Assembly: GCA_019449415.1 (NCBI GenBank) | Contig: JAGRPP010000012.1 | Location: 1 to 64,000, forward strand | Source of the DNA: Geothrix sp. | Lineage (GTDB): Bacteria; Acidobacteriota; Holophagae; Holophagales; Holophagaceae | DNA: 64,000 nucleotides | Direction: 5' to 3' | Part shown: positions 17,403 to 25,169 of the stretch, piece after piece | Numbering within the stretch: position 1 is the first letter of the stretch | How the letters are laid out: each line of letters opens with the position of its first letter | Made by a program: the position numbers and the translations under genes | Notes under the pieces: model-generated | The model's input: only the letters and a program-made list of their open reading frames with translations | Told to the model about the DNA's origin: nothing | Database searches by the model: none

Positions 17403-17454
17403 ACGGTGATCATCGTACGGCGATTGCCGTGATAGTCAACGGCAATCGCCGTAC
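17403..17454 (-). promoter_or_regulatory. blaI promoter with three BlaI operator palindromes
   Basis: On the minus strand TTGACT (17434-17439) and TACGAT (17412-17417) are separated by 16 bases, a good sigma-70 promoter. Three 14 bp palindromes overlap it: 17439-17452 (ACGGCAATCGCCGT), 17417-17430 (ACGGCGATTGCCGT) and a degenerate copy at 17403-17416 (ACGGTGATCATCGT). The first two are also mirror-related, forming a perfect 16 bp inverted repeat with an 8 bp spacer. An AT-rich stretch (17455-17500) upstream of the -35 could act as an UP element. Binding by BlaI is inferred. Confidence 0.85.
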
Positions 17455-17507
17455 TTTATAAAATATTTATATAAATAGCTATTAATCAATTATTTGCATG
17501 AATATCT

Positions 17508-17532
17508 GGTTCCGCCCATCCAGGCTGGAACC
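17508..17532 (-). terminator. Possible terminator after lolD
   Basis: GGTTCC and GGAACC form a 6 bp dyad with partial internal pairing. It overlaps the end of the lolD stop and is followed on the minus strand by AT-rich sequence. Confidence 0.35.
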
Positions 17533-18182
17533 TACCCCAGCCGCACGGTTCGCATGCACCGTTCGGCCAGGCCCGGGTTATGGGTGACCAGGAGGGTGGT
17601 GGGACGCAGCTCCGCGTGGAGGCTCAGGAGGAAGCCGAAGACCTCCTCGGCGGTGGCGGGGTCGAGGTTGCCGGTGGGCTCGTCCAGCAGCCAGAGGGCG
17701 GGCTTGCGCACCAGGGCGCGGGCCAGGCCGGCGCGGGCGGCCTGGCCGCCGGAAAGCTGGCTGGGCAGGCGCTCGCCGAGGTCCCCCAGGCCCACGGTGG
17801 CCAGGAGCTGTCCGATCCAGGCTTCGCCGCCGCCGGAGACTTCGCCCTCGATGAGCAGGGGCATGCGCAGGTTCTCCCGCACGGTGAATTCGGGCAGCAG
17901 GTGGGGCTGCTGGAAGGCCAGGCCCACGCGGCGGCGGCGGTAGAGGGCCCTGGCCTCCGCGCCTTCGGGCACGGGATCTCCGCCCACCGTGATGCCGCCG
18001 GCTTCCCAGTGATCCAGTCCCGCCACGCAGTTCAGCAGGGTGGTCTTGCCCACGCCGGAGACGCCCACGATGGCGCAGAGGCTGCCGGCCTCCACCTCGA
18101 GGTCGAAGCCGTCGAAGACCGGATGCGCGTTGCCAGGGTAGGTCTTGTGCAGGCCTTGAATGGAAAGGGGCTGTCCGATCAT
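17532..18182 (-). CDS. lolD: Lipoprotein-releasing ABC transporter ATP-binding protein LolD
   Basis: A 216-residue ABC ATPase powering release of lipoproteins from the inner membrane. Walker A is GVSGVGKTT, the signature is LSGGQAARAGLARAL and Walker B is LWLLDEPTGNLD, with the H-loop in LLVTHNPGLA. Members of the MacB/LolD/FtsE family share the DEPTGNLD form. The start MIGQPLS overlaps the stop of the permease gene by four bases, so the pair is coupled. Assignment to Lol rather than MacB rests on the adjacent LolC/E-type permease. Confidence 0.92.
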   Translation of the reverse strand: MIGQPLSIQGLHKTYPGNAHPVFDGFDLEVEAGSLCAIVGVSGVGKTTLLNCVAGLDHWEAGGITVGGDPVPEGAEARALYRRRRVGLAFQQPHLLPEFTVRENLRMPLLIEGEVSGGGEAWIGQLLATVGLGDLGERLPSQLSGGQAARAGLARALVRKPALWLLDEPTGNLDPATAEEVFGFLLSLHAELRPTTLLVTHNPGLAERCMRTVRLG

Positions 18183-19405
18183 TCCGCCCTCAGCGCATCG
18201 ACGGGGTCCAGGGCGGCGGCCTTCTTGGCCGGGTAGCGGGCCGCCAGCCAGGAGACCAGCAGGGGGAAGACGGCCACCAGCAGGAGGTCCACCAGCTTGA
18301 GGCGGAAGGGCATGTAGGTGATGAAGTCGTAGACGGCGGCTGGGAGCTTCAGCAGGCGGAAGTGGTCGAGGACCAGGCAGAGCGGCACGCTGACGCCCAG
18401 GCCCCAGGCCGTGCCGACGACGCCGATGCGCAGCCCCTGCAGCTCGAAGAGCCGCTGGATCTGCTTCGGCGTGGCGCCCAGGGCCAGCAGCACGCCCAGG
18501 TCGCGGCGCTTCTCGGTCACGAGGAGGACGAGCGAGGCGACGATGTTGAAGGCGGCCACCAGCACGATGAGGCTGAGGATCGCCGCGAAGGCCCACTTCT
18601 CCACCGTGAGGGCGGCGAAGAGGGACTTGTTCGATTCGCGCAGATCCGTGGCGTGGTAGGCGGGGCCGAGGGTCTCCAGCACCCGGGGTTTCACCTCCGC
18701 GATGGCGTCGATGCTCTGGGCACGGACCTCGATCATCTCGGCGCGGCCCTCGGAGCGGGCGATGCGCATGGCATCGCCGAGGTGGATGAAGGCCCAGGCC
18801 TTGTCGTATTCGGAGCTGTGGCTGTGGAAGGTGCCGGCCACCCGGAAGGCAGCTACCTTGGGCTGCTGGCCGCCCAGTCCCAGCTCCAGCCGGAAGAAGG
18901 CCAGGGCCACGGTGTCGCCGACCTTCAGGCCAAGTCGCTGGGCCAACTCCTTGCCGACGACGATCTCTCCTTCCTTCAGCTGCTCGATGGGGGCGGGCTG
19001 CATGGAATCAAAGATGCTGGAAGTGCCGTGGGCCGTGGCGGGGTCTACGGCCTTCACCACGACGGTCTCCGGCGGCATCTCGCTGTCGGGGCGGCGCAGC
19101 AGGCCCTTCTCCAGGCGGATGGGCGAGGCGGCCTGCACGCCGGGGATGGCGCGGATGGTCTTCAGGGCGCCTTCGGTATCCGGGATGTCGCCGGCCAGGT
19201 GGAACACCGTGAAGTGGGCCGTGGCGCTGAAGAGCGTGGCCTGGATCTCCTCGCGGAAGCCGTTCATCACGGCCAGGGTCACCACCATGGCGAAGACGCC
19301 CAGGGCCGTGCCGCCGCGGGCGAAGCGCACCATGGTGCGCACGAAGGCCCCCTTGCGGTGGGTCTTGAGGTAGCGCTCAGCGACGGTGCGTTCGAACAAG
19401 GCCAT
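18179..19405 (-). CDS. Lipoprotein-releasing ABC transporter permease (LolC/LolE family)
   Basis: A 408-residue MacB-fold permease. It begins FERTVAERYLKTHRKGAFVRTMVRFARGGTALGVFAMVVTLAVMNGF, the N-terminal helix with the usual NGF motif. A periplasmic domain spans residues about 50-260, and three C-terminal helices follow, starting VEKWAFAAILSLIVLVAAFNIVASLVLLVTEKRRDLGVLLALGAT, a characteristic FtsX/LolCE block. It is followed by lolD. Only one permease gene is present, so the transporter may be a homodimer or the partner lies elsewhere. Confidence 0.9.
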   Translation of the reverse strand: MALFERTVAERYLKTHRKGAFVRTMVRFARGGTALGVFAMVVTLAVMNGFREEIQATLFSATAHFTVFHLAGDIPDTEGALKTIRAIPGVQAASPIRLEKGLLRRPDSEMPPETVVVKAVDPATAHGTSSIFDSMQPAPIEQLKEGEIVVGKELAQRLGLKVGDTVALAFFRLELGLGGQQPKVAAFRVAGTFHSHSSEYDKAWAFIHLGDAMRIARSEGRAEMIEVRAQSIDAIAEVKPRVLETLGPAYHATDLRESNKSLFAALTVEKWAFAAILSLIVLVAAFNIVASLVLLVTEKRRDLGVLLALGATPKQIQRLFELQGLRIGVVGTAWGLGVSVPLCLVLDHFRLLKLPAAVYDFITYMPFRLKLVDLLLVAVFPLLVSWLAARYPAKKAAALDPVDALRAE

Positions 19406-19414
19406 GGGACCAGA

Positions 19415-20743
19415 CTAGCCGATGCCCAGGTGCTCCTCGATCATGCGGCGGAAATCCTGGTCCAGGGCGTAGGGCTTCACGAGGATCTGGGCCACCCCGG
19501 TCTCCTGGGCGCCCAGCACCAGGTCCGCATCCACCGAGGCTTCGGCCAGGATCACGGGGGGCATGTCCTCTTCCATGCGGTGCTTCAGCAGGGAGGCCAG
19601 GCCCAGGCCCTGCACTTCGGCCACGCCGCCATCCACCAGCACCAGGTTCAGGCCGGGGCGGTCCAGGTGGTCCAGCAGGTCCGTGAGGGTGGCGGCGCAG
19701 AGGACGCGGCCGTAGCCGTCCTCGGTGAGGAAGGCCGCCAGCTGGTCCCGGTCGGGGCCCTCGGGCATGGCCAGGAGGATGCCCCGCGTCCGCTTCTTCA
19801 CGCGGAGGAGGGCCTGGGAGCGTTCATCGATGGGCGCAGCCGGTGCGACCGGCGCGGCGGCGGGAGGCGGCTCGGGGGCTGCCGGGGCCGGCGCAGCGGG
19901 GGGCGCCGAAGCGGGGGGCGCCGAAGCGGGCGCGGGGGCCGCTTCAGGCTCCTTCTTCGGGGTGGGCCGATGGATGGGCTCTTCCGCCTCCCGGTCGGCC
20001 TCGGCCTGGCGGCGGGCCTTGGGGGGGACGCTGGTGGGGATGGCGGTGGTCCGGCTGGCCACCAGGGCCCGCACGGGGGCCAGGATGGACTCCTTCCCGG
20101 GCTCGAAGGCGATCCCCACAAGCAGGCCCTGGTTGCTGGCATCGACATAGGCCACGGTGCCGGCCAGCTCGATGGTGGGGCACTTGGGCAGCTTGGAGAG
20201 CTTGACCAGCATGAGGGGCTGGCCCACGGGCATCAGGTTCGGCCCCAGGTGCATCTTCCGCTGGGTCTTGACCTCCATGGCCCGGTCCACGCGGACGCAC
20301 ACCCCGGTCTCGCTGATGTTCTCGACGCTGCCGTTGATGCCCACGCCATCGAAGAGGCCCGTGAGCACGGTGGCGGTGGCGCCTTCCCGGGCATTCAGGC
20401 GGGCCCGGGGTTTCTTCCGCCGCTCGGCCAGGCTGATGGCGGCGGGAAGTTCCAGGGCCGCCGAGCCCGGCTTCATCTCCAGGAGGCGGCCCACCGCCTT
20501 GAAGCGCAGGCCATCCAGCACGAAGAACAGGCTCAGGTTCACGCCCTTGTCGGCCATCAGGGGGCCCTGGAGGTTCAGGCCGACCCGCTCCTCGGACACG
20601 GAAGCCAGGGTGGCCGCCACGCTCCGGCCATTGCCGTCCATCAGGGTGATCGCCGTCCGCACCCGCTGGGCTTCTTCCAGGTAGGCCAGGACCACCTCGG
20701 ATCCCTCCGACGGCTTGGATTTTTTCAGCCCGAACATGGCCAT
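19415..20743 (-). CDS. PilZ domain protein with C-terminal degenerate receiver domain
   Basis: A 442-residue protein. Residues 20-105 look like a YcgR-N/flagellar-brake type domain. A PilZ domain follows with RKKPRARLNARE (RxxxR) and ENISETGVCVRV (D/N-x-S-x-x-G), both c-di-GMP-binding elements. A Pro/Ala-rich linker (about 255-310) leads to a receiver-like domain with NLVLVDGG (phospho-acceptor Asp) and ILVKPY (conserved Lys). The acidic pair at the first strand is replaced by LLAMPEG, so phosphorylation is doubtful. GGGAG lies ten bases before MAMFGLKK. It lies ten bases after lolC's start, in the same direction. Confidence 0.82.
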   Translation of the reverse strand: MAMFGLKKSKPSEGSEVVLAYLEEAQRVRTAITLMDGNGRSVAATLASVSEERVGLNLQGPLMADKGVNLSLFFVLDGLRFKAVGRLLEMKPGSAALELPAAISLAERRKKPRARLNAREGATATVLTGLFDGVGINGSVENISETGVCVRVDRAMEVKTQRKMHLGPNLMPVGQPLMLVKLSKLPKCPTIELAGTVAYVDASNQGLLVGIAFEPGKESILAPVRALVASRTTAIPTSVPPKARRQAEADREAEEPIHRPTPKKEPEAAPAPASAPPASAPPAAPAPAAPEPPPAAAPVAPAAPIDERSQALLRVKKRTRGILLAMPEGPDRDQLAAFLTEDGYGRVLCAATLTDLLDHLDRPGLNLVLVDGGVAEVQGLGLASLLKHRMEEDMPPVILAEASVDADLVLGAQETGVAQILVKPYALDQDFRRMIEEHLGIG

Positions 20744-20824
20744 GCAGACTTGGCTCCCGCTTCTCTGCATCGTCCAGAGTGGCGGGGGCTTGATTATTGC
20801 CGCCCGGCACGGCAGCTTTGCCAC

Positions 20825-22021
20825 ATGACCGAATCCCTCCCGCGCTGTCTGCTCATCGCCCGCCAGGGCCCCGAAGACCGGGAGGACCGCATCGAGGACC
20901 ACCTCCTGGAGCTGGCGGAACTGGCCCGCAGCTGCGGTTTCGAGGTCTGGGCCCGGCGACGGCTGAAGCGGCCCCAGATCGCCTCGAGGACCTTCTACGG
21001 CTCGGGGCAGCTGGAGGCCCTGGCGGACGAGGCGGCCCGGCAGGGGGTGCGCCACCTCATCTGCGACGACGAGCTGAGCGGCAGCCAGGTCAACGCCATC
21101 GAGAAGCTCACGAACCTCATCTGCCTGGATCGCACGGGTCTCATTCTCAGCATCTTCGAACAGCGGGCCCAGACCCGGGAGGCCAAGGCCCAGGTGGAGC
21201 TGGCCCGGTGCGAGTACGAGCTGCCTCGCCTCAAGGGGGCCTGGACCCATTTGGAGCGCCAGGGCGGCGGCGTGGGCCTGCGCGGCGGCCCCGGCGAGAC
21301 CCAGATCGAGGTGGACCGCCGCATGATCCGCACCCGCATCAGCCAGCTCAAGCGGGAGTTGACCCACCTGGAACAGGTGCGGAAGACCCAGCGGGAGGGG
21401 CGGCCCAAGGGCATGCCCCGCGTGGCCCTGGTGGGCTACACCAACGCCGGGAAGACCAGCCTGCTGAAAGCCCTGACCGGGGAAGGCGAGCCCCGGGACC
21501 TGCTCTTCGCCACCCTGGACACCACCACCCGCAAGGCCTGGCTGGGCCAGGACTTCGACCCCGAGACTGGCGAGGGCGACGCCGAGCCCAAGCACTGCCT
21601 GGTGGCCGACACCGTGGGGTTCATCCGCAAGCTGCCTCACCAGCTGGTGGCGGCCTTCCGCAGCACCCTGGGCGAGGTGCGCACCGCCGATGCCCTGCTG
21701 GTGGTGGCCGACGCCGCCCATCCCGACCTGGAGGATCACCTCAAGGTCGTGGGGGCCACCCTGCGCGAGATCGGCTGCGAGCCCGAGGACATCGGCGCCC
21801 AGCCCCGGCTCCTGGTGCTGAACCAGGTGGACCGCCTTCACCGGCCCCAGAAGCTGGAGCTGAAAAAACGCCATCCCGGCGCGGTCCAGACCTGCGCCCT
21901 CCAGGGCGCCGGGATCGGGGAGATCCGGAGCTGGCTCCGGGAGCTCATTTCCGGCCCCCCCAAACCCCGGACCCTGGAAGCCTGGGAACTGGCCGAGCCG
22001 GTTTCCGCTCCTGCTCCCTAA
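20825..22021 (+). CDS. hflX: GTPase HflX
   Basis: A 398-residue ribosome-associated GTPase that splits stalled 70S particles. The N-terminal HflX domain has RTFYGSGQLEAL, DDELSGSQVNAIEKL and DRTGLILSIFEQRAQTREAKAQVELA. The glycine-rich GGGVGLRGGPGETQIEVDRR and a coiled coil precede the G domain (G1 GYTNAGKTS, G3 DTVGF, G4 NQVD). G2 has TLDTTTRK. No clear ribosome-binding site precedes the ATG; an 81 bp spacer separates it from the divergent PilZ gene. Confidence 0.95.
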   Translation: MTESLPRCLLIARQGPEDREDRIEDHLLELAELARSCGFEVWARRRLKRPQIASRTFYGSGQLEALADEAARQGVRHLICDDELSGSQVNAIEKLTNLICLDRTGLILSIFEQRAQTREAKAQVELARCEYELPRLKGAWTHLERQGGGVGLRGGPGETQIEVDRRMIRTRISQLKRELTHLEQVRKTQREGRPKGMPRVALVGYTNAGKTSLLKALTGEGEPRDLLFATLDTTTRKAWLGQDFDPETGEGDAEPKHCLVADTVGFIRKLPHQLVAAFRSTLGEVRTADALLVVADAAHPDLEDHLKVVGATLREIGCEPEDIGAQPRLLVLNQVDRLHRPQKLELKKRHPGAVQTCALQGAGIGEIRSWLRELISGPPKPRTLEAWELAEPVSAPAP

Positions 22022-22058
22022 GGGTGGGCGGGCCAGGCCTGGACCGTGGTGCCGTGGC

Positions 22059-22580
22059 TCAGGCTTCGGGCGCCGGGTCCTTCCGGGGCAGCATGCCCAC
22101 GGTGGCCGCCAGGCCCATGGCCAGGAGGATCCTCAGGAAGAACAGGTTGCGGCTGAGGCCGTGGGCCTTGTTGTAGGCCACGCGGTCGGCATGGTCCGGC
22201 GCCAGAGTCTCGATGGGGGCGTCGATGCGGGCGCGGATGGCCCGCACCTTGGGCGTGACCACGAAGGTGCTGGCCAGGCACATGAGCAGGGCCACCAGCC
22301 AGGCGGCGCTCCAGAGGCGGATGGGACCGACGATCTCCTCCTTCACTTCGGCCACCCAGCGGGCGCCCCAGCTCAGGCCCGCGAGGCCGAAGGCGACCCA
22401 GGCCGCCCAGTCCAGGCGCCCGATGGTCAGGCCCGCCAGGCGCCCCGCCACATCCCGGCTGGGCAGTTCCTGGAAGAGGAGGGGGGCCGAGAAGGCGCCG
22501 AAACCCAGGGCCGCCCCCGCCCACAGCAGCAGCAGGGCGACCGAGACCTGATCAAGACGGCGAAGGGTGCTGGGGCTCAT
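22059..22580 (-). CDS. DUF4149 membrane protein
   Basis: A 173-residue integral membrane protein with about four hydrophobic helices (residues 10-35, 48-72, 85-108 and 142-162). LLLWAGAALGFGAFSAPLLFQELP matches the start of DUF4149/TMEM205-like proteins, and TFVVTPKVRAIRA with a His/Asp loop (LAPDHADRVAYNKAHGLSRN) is typical of the family. The start is placed at MSPSTLRR because upstream codons are not conserved-looking. Function unknown. Confidence 0.8.
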   Translation of the reverse strand: MSPSTLRRLDQVSVALLLLWAGAALGFGAFSAPLLFQELPSRDVAGRLAGLTIGRLDWAAWVAFGLAGLSWGARWVAEVKEEIVGPIRLWSAAWLVALLMCLASTFVVTPKVRAIRARIDAPIETLAPDHADRVAYNKAHGLSRNLFFLRILLAMGLAATVGMLPRKDPAPEA

Positions 22581-22620
22581 GCATGTCCCGGGAGAGGAAG
22601 GGTGAAGGGTGAGGCAGCCC

Positions 22621-23022
22621 CTACCACTCGTTGTAGGGGATTCCGTCCTCGCTCTTGTCCGTGGAGCCGCTGCGCACCCGGAAGATGCCCACTTCCGCAT
22701 CGGGATTGTCCGGATCGGGGGGTTCGAGCTCGGTCTGCCAGGTGTCCTTGGAGCGGGTCATGGGATCGACCGGGATGTCCCGCAGGTAGTGCAGCTCCCG
22801 CAGGGCGCCGAGGTTCGAGGGGTACTTGCCCCGGTCCGCCCGGAACTGCTCCAGGGCGTGGTTGAGCTGGAAGAGGTTCTCCTTGAGCACCGCCTCCCGG
22901 GCCATCTGCGTCTTGTGGCGATAACCCGCCAGGCCCACCGTGGCCAGCAGGGCCAGGATGGTCATGACCGCGACCAGTTCGATGAGCGTGAAGCCGCGCT
23001 GGCGGGAGGGGGTGAGGCGCAT
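22621..23022 (-). CDS. Type II secretion/type IV pilus pseudopilin (GspG-like)
   Basis: A 133-residue pseudopilin. It has a short basic leader ending RQRG, then the processed N-terminus FTLIELVAVMTILALLATVGLAGY: methylated Phe, Glu5 and a hydrophobic helix. The globular part has REAVLKENLFQLNHALEQFRADRGKYPSNLGALRE...DIPVDPMTRSKDTWQ, the GspG-type calcium-loop region. No other secretion genes are nearby, so the cognate machine is encoded elsewhere. Confidence 0.88.
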   Translation of the reverse strand: MRLTPSRQRGFTLIELVAVMTILALLATVGLAGYRHKTQMAREAVLKENLFQLNHALEQFRADRGKYPSNLGALRELHYLRDIPVDPMTRSKDTWQTELEPPDPDNPDAEVGIFRVRSGSTDKSEDGIPYNEW

Positions 23023-23161
23023 GGAATTACCTTACCTCAGGTGGCCGGCGGGCGGTTGAAGGCGGGCGTTCCGGCTTCGGACCTTCCGGCCTCGGGGCGG
23101 CTGGATCCGGGCGCCTCCACCGTAGAGGAGGTGGCATGCTTGGGGAATCTCCGGAGGCGCC

Positions 23162-23869
23162 ATGTTGCGCAAGGCCAACCTGCTCCTAGCAGGCCTTTTG
23201 ATGGTCCTGGGCGGCGCCTGCAAGCGTCCCGAGACGGCCGTGCGGGAGCGCCCGGTGCAGCGGATCGAGCTGGTGCAGACGGTCCCGGGCATGACCCCGG
23301 ACGAGGAAAAGGCCCTGGTGGCCCAGCTGTCCCAGGGATTGGGGATTCCGGGCGACACCCCGGAAGAGGGCCCGGGCCCCGTCAGGATCTTCCGCCTCAC
23401 CTTGAAGGGGGGGCCCAACCCCAATGTCGGACGAGGCCTCGGAAAGACTCTGCTGGTCTCGACCGGTAGTGGGGCGCTGGTGGGGTTGCTCATTCCGGCC
23501 TTCGGGTTCACCACCTGGGCCACCGTGCGCTCCGCCGCCCTCGCTACCGGTGCCGGAGGCCTCTTGGGGCTCGCCTACGGCCCCTTCTGGTTCAAGGACA
23601 ACCAGAGCCTGGAGCGGGAGATGGGCTATCTCCCCTGGTACTTCATCGCCGAGTGGGATGTGCTGGAACGAAGGCCGCGCTTCGGTGAAGAAGTGGTGGC
23701 CCACAGCGGGAGCCCGGGGATCTTCTTCGGCCGCCGCACACCCCATTTGGATCTGCGGTCCACGATGAAGCCGCTGCCCCCAGAATCCCGAAGCGAGGCC
23801 GAAGTCCGCCAGGCCAGCCTGAAGGCCTACGGCGAAGCCCTGGTGAAGCACTTCCGCAAGAAAGGCTGA
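23162..23869 (+). CDS. Putative lipoprotein, unknown function
   Basis: A 235-residue protein with signal MLRKANLLLAGLLMVLGGAC: lipobox LGGAC with Cys20. After an N-terminal region with GMTPDEEKALVAQLSQGL, residues about 95-145 contain two hydrophobic, Gly/Ala-rich segments (TGSGALVGLLIPAFGFTTWA and ALATGAGGLLGLAYGPFWF). A charged C-terminal half follows. The hydrophobic hairpin is unusual for a lipoprotein. I do not recognise a family. It converges on hppD with a nine-base gap. Confidence 0.65.
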   Translation: MLRKANLLLAGLLMVLGGACKRPETAVRERPVQRIELVQTVPGMTPDEEKALVAQLSQGLGIPGDTPEEGPGPVRIFRLTLKGGPNPNVGRGLGKTLLVSTGSGALVGLLIPAFGFTTWATVRSAALATGAGGLLGLAYGPFWFKDNQSLEREMGYLPWYFIAEWDVLERRPRFGEEVVAHSGSPGIFFGRRTPHLDLRSTMKPLPPESRSEAEVRQASLKAYGEALVKHFRKKG

Positions 23870-23878
23870 AGTGCGGCG

Positions 23879-24988
23879 TTAGAGAACGCCTCGCTTCTTC
23901 TGATCCAGCTCGATGGAGTCGTACAAGGCCTGGAAGTTGCCCTCGCCGAAGCCCATGTTCCCCCGCCGCTGGATGATCTCGAAGAACAGCGGTCCCAGCT
24001 GGTCCTCGGTGAAGATCTGGAGGAGGTAGCCGCTCTCGTCGCCATCGATCTGGATGCCCAGTTCCTGGGCCTCGGCGAGGCTTTCCCGCACGGTGTAGCC
24101 GCCCTTGGCGATGCGGCCCGGCAGCAGCTCGTAGTAGGTGTCGGGCACCCGGAGGAACTTGAAGCCCTGGGCCTGCAGGGTGCGCAGCGTGTGGAAGATG
24201 TCATTGGTGGACATGGCGATGTGCTGCACACCCTGGCCCTTGTGCCGGTCCACATATTCCTGGACCTGGCTCTTCAGGTCCGTGGGCTGGTTGATGGGGA
24301 TGATCACCTGGTTGTTGGCGCTCTGCACGACCTTGGAGTCGAGGCCGGTGCCCAGCGCGCCGCGGATGTGGAACTCGCGGGTGACGACGAAGCCGTAGAC
24401 GCGCTCGTAGAAATCCACCAGGGCTTCCATCTCGGCGGGGCCCACATTGTTCGTGAGGTGGTCCACCCGCACCAGGCCCGGGTCGCAGAGGGCCTCGGCG
24501 GGGTCCGGCACGAGACCTGGCCAGAAGGCGCCCAACTCGCCCTTGCGCTCCACCAGGAAGTTCCAAACATCGCCCACGCCCTGGATGGCTGCGAAGCTGA
24601 GGGTGCCGTCCCCGAGCGCGTGGGTCTGGGGCTCGAGCATCACATGGGCGCCCTGGGCCCGAGCCTGGGCGAGGGCGAGGTCGAGGTCCTCCACCAGGAA
24701 ATTGAGGGCGCAGACGCCCTCGCCGTGGGCCTGGAAATAGTGCCCGGCCGGGTGGGAGGCGTCGGCTTCGAAGATGAGAATGTCCATGCGCTGCTGCCGG
24801 AGGTGCACCAGACGGCCCCAGGGGTGGCGGCCACTGGCGATCCGGGCGAAGCCCAGGCGCCGGTACAGGGGCTCCAGGCGGTCGATGGAGCCGGTCAGCT
24901 GGAAATGGTCGATGCGGTGCAGCCCCATGGGATTGCTGGCGGGCTTCGACTGCGTGGGAGAGGTGAGGGCGAAGCTGGGACTGGACAT
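23879..24988 (-). CDS. hppD: 4-Hydroxyphenylpyruvate dioxygenase
   Basis: A 369-residue Fe(II) enzyme that converts 4-hydroxyphenylpyruvate to homogentisate in tyrosine degradation. Two glyoxalase-fold halves are present. The iron ligands are His177 (VDHLTNN), His256 (VQHIAMST) and Glu337 (FFEIIQRRG). C-terminal GNMGFGEGNFQALYDSIE is diagnostic. ATG at MSSPSF is preferred because GAGGA lies four bases upstream; a TTG nine codons earlier is weaker. No homogentisate dioxygenase gene is in the window. A pterin carbinolamine dehydratase gene lies 14 kb away. Confidence 0.95.
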   Translation of the reverse strand: MSSPSFALTSPTQSKPASNPMGLHRIDHFQLTGSIDRLEPLYRRLGFARIASGRHPWGRLVHLRQQRMDILIFEADASHPAGHYFQAHGEGVCALNFLVEDLDLALAQARAQGAHVMLEPQTHALGDGTLSFAAIQGVGDVWNFLVERKGELGAFWPGLVPDPAEALCDPGLVRVDHLTNNVGPAEMEALVDFYERVYGFVVTREFHIRGALGTGLDSKVVQSANNQVIIPINQPTDLKSQVQEYVDRHKGQGVQHIAMSTNDIFHTLRTLQAQGFKFLRVPDTYYELLPGRIAKGGYTVRESLAEAQELGIQIDGDESGYLLQIFTEDQLGPLFFEIIQRRGNMGFGEGNFQALYDSIELDQKKRGVL

Positions 24989-25058
24989 GGAATCCTCGTC
25001 GGGGGGATTCCTCAAGTCTGGCGCCGAAGGCCCGTGACGGGGATCACACCACGGTCGT

Positions 25059-25086
25059 TTACATGAGTGTAATCAATAGTTTAAAC
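25059..25086. promoter_or_regulatory. Candidate operator dyads upstream of hppD
   Basis: TTACA-TGAG-TGTAA (25059-25072) and the palindrome GTTTAAAC (25079-25086) lie 71-98 bases upstream of the hppD start in an AT-rich stretch. The regulator is unknown. Confidence 0.25.
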
Positions 25087-25116
25087 ACCATTGGGTCAGA
25101 TATGGAAATCAATGAA

Positions 25117-25141
25117 AACGGGCCCGCAGAGCGGGCCCGTT
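25117..25141 (-). terminator. Rho-independent terminator of rimP-nusA-infB
   Basis: A perfect 11 bp stem (AACGGGCCCGC) with a three-base loop, followed on the minus strand by TTTTCATT. It lies 29 bases past the infB stop. Confidence 0.9.
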
Positions 25142-25169
25142 AGAGATCAGCACTTGGTTCAGATCGTCG

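Noticed and set aside
18362..20824. Long plus-strand frame continuous with hflX
   Set aside because: The portion before 20825 is antisense to lolC and the PilZ gene. HflX homology begins at the chosen ATG.
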